From Acanthosepion esculentum (Eukaryota > Mollusca > Cephalopoda > Sepiida > Sepiidae), in NCBI GenBank assembly GCA_964036315.1, contig OZ038492.1, forward strand, positions 43,527,022-43,591,021: 64,000 bases of DNA, in the 5' to 3' direction. Within the stretch, counting starts at the first letter, position 1, and each line of letters starts with the position of its first letter. A program made the position numbers and the translations under genes. Of the stretch, positions 1 through 12,429 are shown one piece after another. The notes under the pieces were generated by a model. The model ran no database searches. It was not told where the DNA came from and was given only the letters and a program-made list of their open reading frames with translations.

Positions 1-850
1 TGTGCATGTTGAGAGAAAAACAATGAATATGTTTATTCCTATGTGGACTGAGAGGACGAAACAAATATGAAACGAAAAAGGACAAAATGAAAGAATAATT
101 TAAAGGAACAGAAAAAGAAATGCAGAATACACCAAACAAATGACAGAAGCAATGCAATAAAGATCATAAATTGAGCCAAGAATTAATGTAAGAATCAATT
201 AAAGGAAATAAAAAAAGAATCCGTGGCAGCGAGACAATGAGTGAGAAATTGAAATAAAAGCTTAACAGGGCAAAATGTGAAATACCTCCAATGTACAAAG
301 AAAGAATGGAAAAAATAAACAGGGCAAAGAAAGGAACGAGCTAAACGCTTTATGGAACAAAGAAAGTTACTTAAGAGAACAAAGAATGAATGAAAAACGA
401 GAATGAACAGAAAAAACAAAACAATTAAATAAAGACTTGATGCGACAATGAAAGGAAATAACAGGCTAAAATGAATGAAAAATTAATAGACAGATAAAAG
501 AAAGAATAATATAAATCTTAATACTTATAAAAAAGTATGATCTAAAAGTAATAGAAAATTAAAGAACGAACGAAAGGATTTCAAATGAAAAACGAAAGAG
601 ATGTCCAATAAAAGAGAAATGACCGGAAGAATGATTGAAAAACAAGAGAATGTCTGAGCTAAAGTAGGAAAAATCAACGGAAACAGGTAAAAAAAACAAT
701 CGAGAAAAAAGAGAAAAGAAAAGGCTAAGGCAAAGGCTAACTGCAATGGAAAATACAAGTAGAGATCAGTGACAACGGAAATGGTGTACAGTTAGTAGAA
801 ATGAGAAAGTTGCTGATGGATTGGGTGAGAAATAAAAAGAAAATGGCGTC
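1..850. repeat. Purine-rich low-complexity tract
   Basis: The plus strand is dominated by A and G, with words such as GAAAGGA, AAAGAAT and GAACAGA. The pyrimidine-rich minus strand therefore gives long Phe/Leu/Ser-rich open frames that have no codon structure or recognisable domain. The style matches the C/T-rich tracts near 19.3, 20.5, 51.5 and 55.2 kb, so it may be an antisense copy of the same kind of repeat. No gene seen. Confidence 0.6.
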
Positions 851-1730
851 GTAGCGGGAAAGATAGTTGTACGGAAATAGTTACAGGAAGGAAGAGGTGC
901 GAACTGTTGGTCTGAATAGCAGAACTTTGACCTCTGTCCGCCGTACAATAGCTAAGATGGCTAATTTCAGACCAGCGATAGGGTGTGATGAAGCTGTCAC
1001 TAAAATTGATTTAAACTCCTGGCCAATGGCAATAACTCGATTATCCCCACGTTAACCCTCTGCATGTCCAAAAAAAAAACTTCATGAAAATGATGGGCTT
1101 CTTCGACAGATTGCTGCTTTCTTGAACCCTACGTCCTTGTTGAAGGAATTTTGGTTATTTTGTTTCTTTGCTTATAAAATGTCCGTGTTAGTCCTGGGTT
1201 CAAATTTGAACCGAGTAAGCAGAAAAATGCTGACTACAAATTCTTTGGCGATACATTGTTCTTCCATTTGTACAACGATAAAATTGGTTGTATTTTCGAT
1301 TTCAGAATATCTTATTTTTGTAAAAATTGATGCGTATATTAAATATACGAAGGGCTTAATACTGGAGGAATCTGAAACCATCACATGCTGCCCAGTAAAG
1401 ATAAAAGATGATTCATTAAATGATTACACGTAGTTGCGTACAAATTTCAATCGGCATGTATCAAAACAGTGGTAATTTCTTCTCCAAAACTTTATAGTGA
1501 ATGCATCAAACCCAAGATCGAGGAAAAATATTTATTTCTATTTTTTATAAAATATTATTAACACTTCGTCATAAAATACTTAATCTATATATTTTTACAA
1601 TGATTTCTTGCGTTGCGTTTGCATGGACCACGTGAGTTTTTTTTTAACTCATAATACCCAACCTCTTAATAATTGGATAAAACCTAAAATTCATACCGAT
1701 TTTTTTTTGAGAAACTGTAAGTAATCTTTC
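851..1730. other. No recognisable gene
   Basis: Ordinary AT-rich sequence with only short open frames on both strands. I recognise no protein family, RNA gene or repeat here. It ends in T-rich DNA leading into the minisatellite. Confidence 0.5.
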
Positions 1731-1734
1731 ATTT

Positions 1735-2490
1735 TCTCTTTTTTTTTTTTTTGGAAAGCTATAATATCGGATTATTCAATTTAATTTATTTTTTTAGAAA
1801 GTTATAATTAATATCAGAATATTTAATTTAATTTATTTTTAGAAAGCTATAATTACTATCGAATTATTTAAATTTATTTTATTTTTTTAGAAAGCTTTAA
1901 TTACTATGGGATTATTTAAATAATTGTATTTCTTTAGAAAGCTATAATGACTTTCGGATTATTTAAATTTATTTTATTAGAAAGCTATAATTAATAGCGA
2001 ATTATGTAAATAATTTTATTTTTTTAGAAAGCTATAATTACTATCGGATTATTCAATTTAATATTATTTTTTTAGAAACCTATGATTAATATCACATTAA
2101 TTAATTTAATTTAATTTTTTAGAACGCTATAATTACTATCGGATTATTTTTTTTATTTATTTTTTTAGAAAGCTATAATTAATATTGGATAATTTAAATA
2201 ATGTTATTATTTTAGAAAGCTATAATTACTATCGGATTATTCAATTTAATTTTATTTTTTTAGACAGCTTTACTTACTATCGGATTTTTATTGTTTTAGA
2301 AAGTTATAATTACTATCGGATTATTTAAATAATTTTATTTCTTTAGAAAGCTATAATTACTACTGGATTATTTAAATAATTTTATTTTTTTTAGAAAGCT
2401 AATATTAATATATTTATTTTTGATTTTAGAAACTGTAATTAATACTAGATTTCTTTTGCTAATTTACAATAAATATCGGATTTTTATTTT
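1735..2490 (+). repeat. 47-bp AT-rich minisatellite, about 16 units
   Basis: A unit beginning AGAAAGCTATAATTACTAT, followed by CGGATTATTTAAATAA and a T-run, repeats about 16 times. Unit starts lie near 1754, 1796, 1842, 1889, 1936, 1978, 2026, 2073, 2120, 2167, 2213, 2261, 2297, 2345, 2392 and 2427. Most spacings are 46-48 bp, with a few 35-42 bp units. Units differ by point changes and T-run length, so the array is fairly old. No coding potential and no spacer structure. Confidence 0.9.
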
Positions 2491-3239
2491 TATAATTAAT
2501 TTTTAAGTAAATGAAAAATAACAGGTGCTTTAGTTAACTGCACATGTCACAGCAAATAATTGCCTTATTTTGGCTAAAACGAGAGAAAATGTGTTTTAGG
2601 CCAAACGAAAAAATATATGAAGAATCCCAATAAATAAATGAAACATTCGTTATACTTGCCCAATTAACTTTAATATGCTTACCCATTAAATATAGCACTA
2701 TTATAAATAACATGTTTTAGTAATAATCAAGTAATTATTCGTGTTTACTACGCACTTTGTTTTGAAGATTTTTCCACAAAGATTGGGAAGCATATTATAA
2801 ACGAATATTAAGAGCTGACCAAGTGCATCGCCAGAATCGGGATATTATGACCGAAACGAAGTTAAAGCGATAATCCAAATGCATAAAACATATTCAATTA
2901 CTGATGAAAGACTGCATGTTTAAAATAATATTATCCAAATATATTGAGAACACTTTTGTCTGCTTTTCTTCTGTTACTGTCTAAAACATACGCCATGTTT
3001 ATAATGCCAGAACAGTAGTAGATGTTCTCGTTATCTTTCGATGTTATACTCGTCGTCTACAGAATCATCTTGTCATTCTTCCTCAAAATAAAATCTGAAT
3101 GTCTAATCCTGTTTTATTCACTTCTGGGTAATAACTACTAACTACTAGAATGTGTGTTTATAATTGTGTTACTTCTAGTGCGACATCTATTCAACCTTTA
3201 CAGTGATGGGATCCTTGGAGAATTAGAAGTCCTCCCAGG
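2491..3239. other. No recognisable gene
   Basis: AT-rich DNA with stops in all frames. I see no coding relic, tRNA-like promoter or tandem repeat. Confidence 0.5.
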
Positions 3240-3840
3240 TTTCATTATTCGCAGCTACAATGTTAAGATTCAAATTACACGCTTTTGATAGAAAGCAAAG
3301 GAATCTATAAAAAAAACTCCTAGAGAAATTAGTAAAAGAAAGTACAAATCAAAGAACTAAACATCAGATATATATATTTGTCAACAAAAAGGACATTCCA
3401 AGATTCAATTTATGTATTGGGAATACCAAAATCAAGTAAGTACAAAACTTTAAATATCTAGGCAGTGTATTTACAGAGGGCGGAAAATGTGACTCCGAAT
3501 TCAAAGTATTAAGAAAAACGCAAAATTTCGTAAGAAACAAAGGAAAAGTGTACTGATCTGTTATTTAATATCGGTTCACCTATATGACAGTGAATGCTGG
3601 AGATGAGGAGGAGATTTGAGGCAATAAAAATGTCGTTTTGCAGAAAGCTGCTGAGAACACCATGGACTGAACAAGTGAGTAATGAAAAAGTTTAAAAGAA
3701 TATGGAAACAAAAAGGACACTTATTCTTATAATCAGAGAGAGGATTGACATTTCTAGGGGATATAACGAGAAAAGTGGCTTGGAGAAATTCAGAGGCATA
3801 GGACATTGACAACCATGATCGCCAAGTTCTTAATGGGTAA
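3240..3840 (+). pseudogene. RTE-like LINE reverse transcriptase relic, C-terminal part
   Basis: Broken plus-strand frames give blocks seen in RTE-like non-LTR reverse transcriptases after the catalytic palm. Near 3440-3500 there is KYLGSVFTEGGKCDSE. Near 3580-3660 there is YDSECW, then RRFEAIKMSFCRKLLRT, then a WTEQVSNEKV-like segment. These are known as the thumb and C-terminal conserved blocks of the family. The upstream palm with YADD is absent, and stops and frameshifts interrupt the rest. The same blocks recur at 6.2, 12.4, 13.2, 23.4 and 39.0 kb. It is a dead, 5'-truncated insertion. Confidence 0.75.
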
Positions 3841-4689
3841 AATACATAGAAATGGAACCTTATTTATGCCAAAATATTGGTACTTTATTGTGCGAACTTA
3901 TCTGTGCGCTTGCGTTGAATACAGTGTGTACATTTATTATTTCAAATCAATGTAATCTATAGAAACACATTTTAGTCTATATAAACCTGATAAAAAGCTG
4001 AATAAATATTAATTTAGCTGCTACGAATTCTAAAACATTAGTGCGAGAAATTCTGTTTCAGAATTGCGTATGTAAAACGCACAGAACTATGAATAATTAC
4101 TATAGTTTTGGCAATTTCTTAAAATCTTACCAGTCGGTTTCAATTTTGAAATGATTTTATATATTTGACGATAGAATACAATTTTTCAATGATTATAAAC
4201 CCAATGCAAACAGCCGGCGTAGAGGACAAATCAACATTATAAAGTGAATTTGACAAATTGAACAAACGACAAAAAGAATTGTTCACAAGCCTTAAAGTTA
4301 AAAAAATGTTTTCGGCATTAAATAACCGACAGAATTGATGTTCCGTAACAACATTAAATAAAAATAATGTTTCTTGCTTTTGAATAGTGTATGAGCGGGT
4401 TGGATCTATAAAGATCATCTGAATGCTGTGGGGTTTGAATGAAAGCTAATTTTAGAAAATGCCAATAATACCAAAAACGAAGAGATCACATTGAGAGTTG
4501 ATACTTAGGAACACCTCAAACAGAGACCGTCTGTGTCGCGTGGGTTGTTCAAGCTGAGGGTATTTCCAACTGGGCATGCCAGGAAGGTCCTGCGTTGATT
4601 TAATCGAAACCTCTCCGCATATTTGACTGCGGCACATATGTCTGGTATACCATTATCTAACTAGCTTATGATGGATACATTAGACTATA

Positions 4690-4880
4690 AATGTTGCATA
4701 TTCAATGTGCGTTGTGGTGTGGTGTGGTGTAATGAGTAACAGCTTGAAATGAGAAATCGGAGAACAGTGTTCGAATTCCATTCAAGATTCATTGCATTTA
4801 CTTGCGTGCAAATACACTTGGGAAAGCTATGAATCCAGCTTTACTCCAGCCAGCTATGGCTTGAATAGCAGGACAGACTG
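4690..4880 (+). mobile_element. SINE copy of the family that carries 5S heads elsewhere
   Basis: A GTGTAATGAGTAACAGCTTG head resembles the tRNA-like parts at 39.84 kb (plus) and 21.12 kb (minus). It is followed by a B-box-like GTTCGAATTCC, then a body block TTGCGTGCAAATACACTTGG and a distal block CAGCTATGGCTTGAATAGCA. The same blocks in the same order occur in the other copies. I see no 5S segment before this one. No open frame is expected: such elements are transcribed by RNA polymerase III and moved by a LINE. Confidence 0.6.
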
Positions 4881-5020
4881 TCATCTATAACCTTTGTTGT
4901 CAGACAGTCTATTACAGAAAGAAATGGCAACTTATTTCAAGAAAATCTATCTAGTCACTCATGAATTGAAAGAGACATGATCGCCCTAACTCGTCCCCGA
5001 TCTGTTGGCCTGCTGCTCAC

Positions 5021-5060
<40 letters not shown>

Positions 5061-5073
5061 CAACAACAACAAC
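5021..5073 (+). repeat. (ATA)n followed by (CAA)n microsatellite
   Basis: About twelve ATA units run directly into about five CAA units. It lies downstream of the SINE at 4.7-4.9 kb, so it may mark that element's simple-repeat tail. Confidence 0.9.
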
Positions 5074-6170
5074 TTTACGATACATACAGACGGAACAATC
5101 AACGGCAGTCCCTGATATCGTGATTAGAGACTGCAAAGTCAATTTTTTCCCCTTACTCTTTATCATTTCGAATCAAATTGCATTATTAACTTGTTTTTGA
5201 AAGCAATTTGAGGATAATTCGAATCTTGTCTCAATTCCAAATTGTACACGTAGGTTTGCTTTTCTTTGCTGAATTATGTATTTCCTCTTTTATCTCTACG
5301 TAATGTAATTTTTCAATTACTTGAAACCAAAACTGATTTTCGCCAAGGCAGTGAGAGTCACTTCCAAGATTGACTCCCCGAAAGATATATTTACTTCAAA
5401 TTAGATTTTTTTCATTAAACCTTTATCAATATCACAACAACGAGTTATACCTTTACTCATTGAAAAATTGAACTTCGTTAATTTATTCCCTTATTCAGGG
5501 AGTCTTATTCTTATTCAATATATTTGAGAGTGGTCCTCTATTATCAGGTCTTATACTCGGTAGCAGTTCAATCTTTGTAATCAAAATTGAGTCAACACAC
5601 GTAGATCGTTTCAAATCTAAAGTTGAATTCCAATAAATAACCCACTGTTAAAGATGCTGGAAAAAATGTCGGCTCCTTCTATCTCTTCAAGAACTACCAG
5701 AATTCTTCTGCCCGGATTGAGGTTTACAAGAAGCAGATTAAATGAAAAACTGAGTTTTGTTCACATATCTGGATTTGAACTGCTCTCAATCCGCATTTTC
5801 CAGTTTTGTTAATGTTTTAATTTGTTTAAAGGCTCTTGTTGGGGGATATTCTCCATTACTATGCAGTTTTTACACAGACAAAATTTCCATGGCAATTGTT
5901 CGTATGAGGTCTATTTCTTTAGTTCCACCAGATGAGACCTTTAGAACTGGGACATGCCATCCTATATCCACGAAGTCGAATCCCTCTCATTATTTCCGTG
6001 CCCGAAAATTAAAAATATATTTCCAGTCACACAGATTTTTTATCAAAAGAACTGACACATTTCTTTTTGCTACCGTGAACATTACAATTTTAAACTTCTT
6101 TAATTCAAACTTTATCGTCCTTATCCTTATATTATATTCTTCTTACTATCTCTTTTATTTACATTACACA
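5074..6170. other. No recognisable gene
   Basis: AT-rich DNA. A long plus-strand open frame beginning at 5757 runs over the antisense of the RT relic that follows and has no domain of its own. Nothing else recognised. Confidence 0.5.
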
Positions 6171-6174
6171 CCTC

Positions 6175-7010
6175 ATTTGTCATTCTTTTTTCTTTTTATG
6201 TGCCATATCCTTTCCGAACGTAGACGATCATGGCTCTCCACCACCTCCCTCTATCCCTTGCAGCTCTCAAAAGTCCCTTCCCTCTGCTTCCTCCCCAAAC
6301 CACTTTCTGTTATCTACCTGCTCAAGCTCATCAAGTATGTCACACGCTGCTTTCCCTTGTCTCTCTTTCCCTCTATTCGACCCGTGAGTATCAAATTCGC
6401 CAGGCCCTCCTTCCTCATTATGTTCCCGAAAAACTTTAGCTGCCTCTTCCTGAATTTAAGTATAAGCCTTCTACATGTTTGTAACCTTTCTAAGACCTCA
6501 TCGTTGCTCACATGATATCCTAAGCATCCTTCTGTAGAACCACACCTCCGTCGCCTCGAGTCTCTTCTTCATCTTTGAGGAAGTCGTCCAGCATTTGCTG
6601 TCGTAAAGAAGGACAAATGCCACGTAACAATTCATTATTCTTTTCTTTGTTACCAAAGACATCCTGCTGTCTCGCAGTACTCTACCCAGCTTTTGGAATC
6701 TGTCCTTGGTCATCCCATTACGTCTACGGATCTGTTTCAAGAAGCTTCCCAGATATTTAAACTTAGGCGTCTGCTTGATTCTAGTGTTCCCGACCTGCAA
6801 ATCGCATTTCGGGATCTTTCTCTTACTGATGACCATGCATTCTGTCTTCTTGTAGTTTATGCTCAGTCATTTCTTCTCACTCTCCGTCGCTACCGTCTGA
6901 AGGAGATTTTGGAATTTCTGTTCCGTGTCTGATATCAGTACTGTGTCATTTGCGTATCTTATGTTGTTAAGGTTGTGGCCGCCAATGCTAAATCCTGGTA
7001 GGATTTCCAA
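6175..7010 (-). pseudogene. RTE-like LINE reverse transcriptase relic, palm end to C-terminus
   Basis: Reading the minus strand from about 7010 downward gives GGHNLNNIRYANDTVLIS, where the catalytic YADD has become YAND. Next comes a helix-rich stretch with ESEKK and INYKKTECMVISKR, then KFKYLGSFLKQ near 6740, and YDSKCWTTSSKMKKRLEATE near 6570. Lower down are WFYRRMLRIS and RRQLKFFGNIMRKEGLANL-type blocks, near 6540 and 6430. These are the ordered landmarks of RTE-like RT from motif C onwards. Two frames cover it (6836-6498 and 6511-6314), so there is at least one frameshift. The endonuclease and most of the palm are missing, so the copy is inactive. Confidence 0.85.
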
Positions 7011-8349
7011 TCAACTCAGATTATACTCATTTGTCATTACTATGTTAATATTAGCCTACTTCTTCGAGTGTTTCGCGAGTCTCGTATTAGGGGAACTTTA
7101 GTATTAAACAAACGAAACTGAAAATAGTATCACTGGCGGAATTATTTGTATGTGACAACAGTAGATGTGCAAAAGATTCATAGCATTTAAAAGGTCGTTC
7201 AGCATGACCTTTTTGTCAAATGTTAATATTTTTGTGAGGCTGTTAATTTTCCAGGTGTCATTATACAGTCTTTCAAAAAGTAAGAAAGAAATTAGCCGTT
7301 TATTAGTTAAGTATAATATATATTAAAACCTAGTTCTTCAAATTATTTGCTACGTATCATAAACAAACGAACCAAGGGCAACCGAACAACTAAACTGTGA
7401 ACTAAAAGGCAAATTGATTAAATGATCTGACAGAAGCAGGACTGCTGTGTTCTCAGCATATATTTGCAAAATCGCATAATATAGTCACTTATAACAAGTT
7501 ATAGGCATTTTTTAAAGTTTAGTTTTCATAGAAAAATCACAATTTTGAGGTGATCTTTGGTTATCTAACTCATTCCTTTACTCTTCATCTATGTGACAAA
7601 TTCACAGAAGAATGAGAAATTTAGAAACGCTTAATAGGAGCATTTCAGAAATCTGCGTCCTTACATTCAGTTTCGACTCCTGTCAGCTTTATATTCTCTA
7701 TACTGTATATTAAAAAAAGTTAGTGCATTTTATTTTTCGTCTGCGATTTTAATATCCTAACAATACGGAAATTAACGATGAGTTGCAAAATTATAAACAG
7801 GTTTTAAAATTAAATAGACGGCTGCTATGACAAATAGGATGAAGAATACAAAACAATGTTAAGTCCACTAATTCCTCATGAGTTGGGATCAAATGGAGAT
7901 CAGAATCCTACAGAATGATAAGAGAAAGAAGAGATAAGTAACGTTTATGAATCTAAAATATTTCACTTTTATTAAAGCTTCAACAGAGAATGAGATACGG
8001 AGAAAAAGAAGTTCTGTTATTTTTAACTTCGTGTTGTTTGCTTTTCATTAGTTATGTTTCACGTGCATTCCTTTTTACACAGGGAAAACTAAAATGAATC
8101 ACGTAAATTTAAAAACTGAGGAACGAAAATCATATTTTAATATAAGTGATTTTACACAATATTTAACGAAAATTATTTCACTCGGCTTTTCTTGCACTCA
8201 GTGCTTAATTCTCTCGCCTCACTGACCTGACTTCTCAGCACTCAATTATCTAGACCCTAAACCACATACCCTTAATTCAGCTGATGTTTTGATGGAGACT
8301 AGAAGAAATTATTTAATCAATGAAAAGAAGTCCTTTTGATTGTCAATTA

Positions 8350-8352
<3 letters not shown>
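7011..8352. other. No recognisable gene
   Basis: AT-rich DNA with only short open frames. No domain, tRNA-like promoter or tandem repeat recognised. Confidence 0.5.

Positions 8353-8384
<32 letters not shown>
8353..8384. repeat. (AT)16 microsatellite
   Basis: Pure AT dinucleotide run next to the dispersed repeat that follows. Confidence 0.95.
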
Positions 8385-8389
<5 letters not shown>

Positions 8390-8610
8390 ATACAATATGT
8401 TCACCCTTACGCCCCTTATTACAATAATTGGTTTCACCGTTTCCATCTAATTAATATTACGAATGTATATATGCTTATAAAGATCCGTAAATTTCAAGAT
8501 TACTTACTCAAAATTTGCTTGAGGATGAAACAGAGCTGGTTTTTTAGCTTCTGTTTTTGAAACATGAGAACTCTTCTGTAGAAATGGAATCATATTTTCT
8601 AAAACAAATT
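8385..8610 (+). mobile_element. Dispersed repeat, possibly a Penelope-like terminal segment (copy A)
   Basis: The segment from TGTTGATACAATATG to TGGAATCATATTTTCT matches the reverse complement of 36024-36296. Shared blocks include ATTACGAATGTATATATGCTT, TGCTTGAGGATGAAACAGAG and CTTCTGTTTTTGAAACATGA. The other copy stands just upstream of a Penelope-like RT relic, which suggests a Penelope-like terminal repeat. That is inference; the pairwise match is direct. Confidence 0.65.
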
Positions 8611-8655
8611 CAAATTGTGGCTCTACTTATGTATTGAGCAGTGTTTTCTAAAAAT

Positions 8656-8657
<2 letters not shown>

Positions 8658-8696
<39 letters not shown>
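8658..8696. repeat. (GT)n microsatellite
   Basis: About 19 GT units. Confidence 0.95.
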
Positions 8697-8699
<3 letters not shown>

Positions 8700-8934
8700 A
8701 TGAATAATTAATAGATTCTTGTTTAAAATCCAGCATTAAACATTAACCTGGAAACTTGAGTCATGTACTTAAATAGCATCGTCATATCAAGACTTTCATA
8801 TGGATGTCATGAATGTTGCCGAGCCTATTCAGAAATATGTAAACTATCAGCTGTATATACATGCTTTCTCAGATCAATGGTTAAAAATGGCTTTGAGTAA
8901 TGAGGTCTGTGGGTCATTGCAAAAACTACACTTC

Positions 8935-9015
8935 TTCAAACTTGGGGGTTTCATGCTCCAGAATATCAAACAAAGAACTGTACCAAATAACGGAAACAAC
9001 TTCACTTGATACTCC
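8935..9015 (+). pseudogene. Short LINE C-terminal RT fragment
   Basis: The plus-strand frame contains RISNKELYQITETTSL. This matches the block RITNKELHQITETAAF in the longer minus-strand relic at 10.8-11.1 kb. Both belong to the C-terminal part of an RTE-like LINE, a different subfamily from the MRKEGLENL type. Only this short block remains; what follows drifts into unrelated sequence. Confidence 0.5.
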
Positions 9016-10045
9016 AAGATTGTACATATGTTCAAGACTTTCTTGTTTCACTCTACAATCTTCTGAACCTACGCCAGCAGAACATGTAACGGTAATTAAG
9101 TAATTTTCAAATATTAAACGATTAATAATTACTTATATACGTAAGCAAACATTCAGAGGTATACAGCAAAGGAAGTAGACATATGTAATTGTTATTCACT
9201 TCATTTGTCGTTTATACAATTAAAAAATATTTACAATTGAAAATTTTTTGAAGACTTCCAGCAATAACTTCTTGTTTCAAACATTGATCTACATTTAGAT
9301 AAGCGCTGCCTATCAAGGAAAGCGCTTTCAAATAAACAGAAGATAATATTTGGAAATGTTCACACATGATTAATATCTTCAAAGATAACTAAAAACGCAT
9401 CCTTTCCTTATCAAAATACGATCTGTTAGGAATTTCAAATATTTTAGGTCGCCATTTCATATTATATTCGAATCATTTAGAATGATGTCGAAGTGACTTA
9501 AGGATTATCAGTATGGGAAACCGAGCCGGCGTAGCGTATTCAAATACTGGTCGAGACTGCTTTTGTTCGATAACTGATAATATTTGTCAAACGTATAGGT
9601 CAACAGCTATCTGTCTCAACGCTAGTTTCATTTACGATAAAACGTCTAGATGGAATGCCAACATTGTTTGACAATTTTTGAGATAATTTAGAAATTCCAC
9701 TCTCATAATACATTCCTGACTCAATACATTTTTTATTGTCCACTTAATACAAGGCCGAAGCGCCATTCAAGGTAGAGAGTTACTGAGTGACATTGTAACG
9801 AAGGGGAATTAAGAGTGCATTATGATGAAACCAAAGAAACCAAGATGTTAGTTGTCAGGGAAGCATTCTGTATGCGAGGAGCTAGGTTTTTATCAAAAGA
9901 AACATGAAGAGAATGGTGAAGATTTGCCACCCTGGATATGTTATGGTGTGTGCAAGCTTTGGATGTTTGAACTGATAGAAATCATCCGAATATCTGTAAT
10001 AGCGAAATTCAACAGCGAATTTGTATATCAAGCTCTAATAATTAA
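9016..10045. other. No recognisable gene
   Basis: AT-rich DNA with short open frames only. No family recognised on either strand. Confidence 0.5.
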
Positions 10046-10330
10046 ACTCGAGCTGTGTCTCTAGATATCTCGAAGTCGTTCGACGGGGTTTGGCATACTG
10101 GCCTTCTACGCAAGCTCCAGGGCTACGGTGTCACAGGACGAACATTTTATTTAATCCAATCTTTCCTACCATATCGGGAAATGAAGCTCGTTTTGAACAG
10201 GCTTGCTTCCAGATCAGTTCACACGAACGCGGGTGTCCTCCAAGATTTTTCCCGATGTCATCAGTCCCCAATTTATTTATGTAGATGACGATGTCATTTC
10301 GTCCATACTCAATAGCAAATTATTCCCTGT
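10046..10330 (+). pseudogene. Jockey-like LINE reverse transcriptase fragment, motif A region
   Basis: The plus frame from about 10055 reads SLDISKSFDGVWHTGLLRKL, then GYGVTGRTFYLIQSFL and NRLASRSVHTNAGVLQ. This is the motif A/B region of jockey-type reverse transcriptases, where the family has LDISKAFDRVWH...GVPQGSVLGP. The first catalytic Asp of motif A is kept. The sequence loses frame just after GVLQ, where QGS would follow. Only about 90 codons survive, with no endonuclease or thumb. It is a separate lineage from the RTE-like relics nearby. Confidence 0.75.
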
Positions 10331-10674
10331 AACCCCCCCCCACCGCGTACTAGTGATATTCCCGCCTTAATAGGGGTGAAATGATTTTAAAAAATAATTT
10401 TAAAATTTAAAAAAAATTAATTTAAAAATTTGAAAAAAAGGCTGGCAGAGTTTCGTCTGTGGGATAAGGGTTGTAAGGTGGAGAATAATTGATCACTCAC
10501 AAGGCCGTGTAAGAGCTTTTGAACTGTCGAGTCTATTTGTTATGAGTATTGTGACACTTCACAGGAGTTAAGAAAATAATAATGCAAATCTATGAAAAGT
10601 TACATCAGCCGAACAAAATCTTATCTTATATTTATACTCGTAGCAATACATGTCTCCTTATAAAGAAATACTCG

Positions 10675-11240
10675 ACATTCATTGACCAAGCAGAATTTAC
10701 TCCTGTCGGTTGAAATTTATGAGATCTTTCTCTTCAAACAATTTTTCAGCAAAATACCTTTCTCAAACTCAGTATCTTCTATCGCTCTATCCAGTACTTA
10801 TGGGGGCTTCCTCCCTAACCTTTTATGTGAAGTAATTTGGAACGTCAACATCTTAATTAAATCATTATTTTCTCTTCCTTTTACACGTGAGATCCATTTC
10901 AACTGTTGGAAGTCCTCAAATGCTGCGGTCTCTGTTATTTGGTGCAGTTCTTTGTTTGTGATTCTGTAGCGCCATTTTTCCCGAAGATCCATAGATTTCA
11001 CTGGCTTGAAGCCATTTTTCACCATTGATCTTAGAAAGCGTTTGTATATAGCATACAGTTTAGATATTTCTGAATTGTTTTGGTGCCATGCATAACATCT
11101 ATACGAAAGCCTCGATCTGACGACGAAGGGCACGTCTCAACTTTTGAGGTTAAAGAATTTGGTTTCATTTGCAGTACTGGACGAAACTACCCCTGGCGTA
11201 AATTGTTCTATGTTCAATTTCTTCTCATATAAGTTTCTTT
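10675..11240 (-). pseudogene. RTE-like LINE C-terminal RT relic (second subfamily)
   Basis: The minus frame 11133-10798 carries RLSYRCYAWHQNNSE, KPVKSMDLREKWRYRITNKE, LHQITETAAFEDFQQLKWIS and LIKMLTFQITSHKRLGRKPP. These are the ordered post-palm blocks of an RTE-like LINE: cysteine-bearing helix, KELxxIT block, WxxHxxR-like block, then a basic RRGRxxP stretch. Matching sequence continues down to about 10675 with stops and above 11133 in other frames. No catalytic motif is present. Confidence 0.65.
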
Positions 11241-12425
11241 TAACTGATACATACACCGATGAATATGAAGTGTGTGGTATTTCTTAATTCCACATCCTGA
11301 ATTTTTATCATGGCTTCAGAGTATGTACCATCACAGATTTAATTCCTATTGCAGATTATATTTCTGTTTTGGAATATTTTCGGTTCTATTCCCTCGAACA
11401 CTAGGCAGAGGAGGTTGCACACTAAATATATTAAAAATATTATATTGCATAAGCCAGAGAAATAAATTCTGATTTAATACTTGCAGACAGTTGAAATATT
11501 TTCTTGTTTTAAGGGCACTATTGTCTTCGGATCTCTCAGTGACTATTAATCAAGGTTCATCTCTCTAGCTATGGCTTACAGCAATTACGTTAAAAAGTTG
11601 CAATATTAATCTAATTGTTTTGGGTTTTTTCCTATACATCTTATCTTCTTTGAGACGCTGAATAATTCGCTCGTCCTTTTTTCTAATCTGTTGCTTTTCT
11701 CGAGATGATCTCTAAATCCACCTTCTGGTGTTGTCCTTTTGACAACAGCGAATGCTAATCTGATATATGAAGCCCAATTTCTGTGTTTTTCGTGCGTAAT
11801 CTTTAACATTAATTACATATATAAATGTTGATTTTTCCGTTCGCGACTGCAGACACACATTACGTGAAAGTTTCATATGAAATAAATACGACTTTATGAA
11901 ACTATTGCGAACGCGAATTCAAACGGAATATGCCATAAGCCGAAATTTAAAGTGGGATTCACAGACTCACATGGGATTAGTTACTGACATTACTCAGCTT
12001 CACTGGTACTTCCTTGTTTGGGAGAGGGACTCGAGAATCGAGGGGTTGACTGCCCACACACCCCTGAGGGAAAGTGGAAAAGTACTGACTGTGGGGATGG
12101 CTTTATTGTAGTTGAGCATCACAGTTACACAAATCAATGCTCTTTTACTATAGGTCCTATATTTTAATCAACAAAGTTGGTCTTACAAATAACATTTTAA
12201 ACTGTTTTAATCATTGTATGGTTTTCAAAAATACTATTTTTATAAGTATTTATTCAATTATTATTTTTTATTCAGTTATTATTTTTTTAATTAGTTATTC
12301 AGTTATTTATTACGAAATTTCTTCTTTGAAAGTGGTAACCGCTTTGGTCTTTAGATCACTGCTAGATAGTAAATTTATAAAGAGAATATGCAATGCTGAC
12401 ATCTTTAAAAACGTGTTTTGAAAAT
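11241..12425. other. No recognisable gene
   Basis: AT-rich DNA with short open frames. Nothing recognised apart from a weak SINE-like string near 11553-11590 (CTCTCTAGCTATGGCTTACA). Confidence 0.4.
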
Positions 12426-12429
12426 TTCA

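Noticed and set aside
41..80. CTGAGAGGACGAAAC near the window start as a hammerhead-like core
   Set aside because: The first strand does not fit CTGANGA and there is no stem II; the surrounding DNA is purine-rich, where GAAAC-like words arise by chance.
1735..2490. CRISPR-like array
   Set aside because: Units are contiguous and diverged with no unique spacers, and the sequence is eukaryotic.
5757..6515. 252-codon plus-strand open frame
   Set aside because: Its second half is exactly antisense to the RTE-like RT relic on the minus strand, which has the recognisable blocks.
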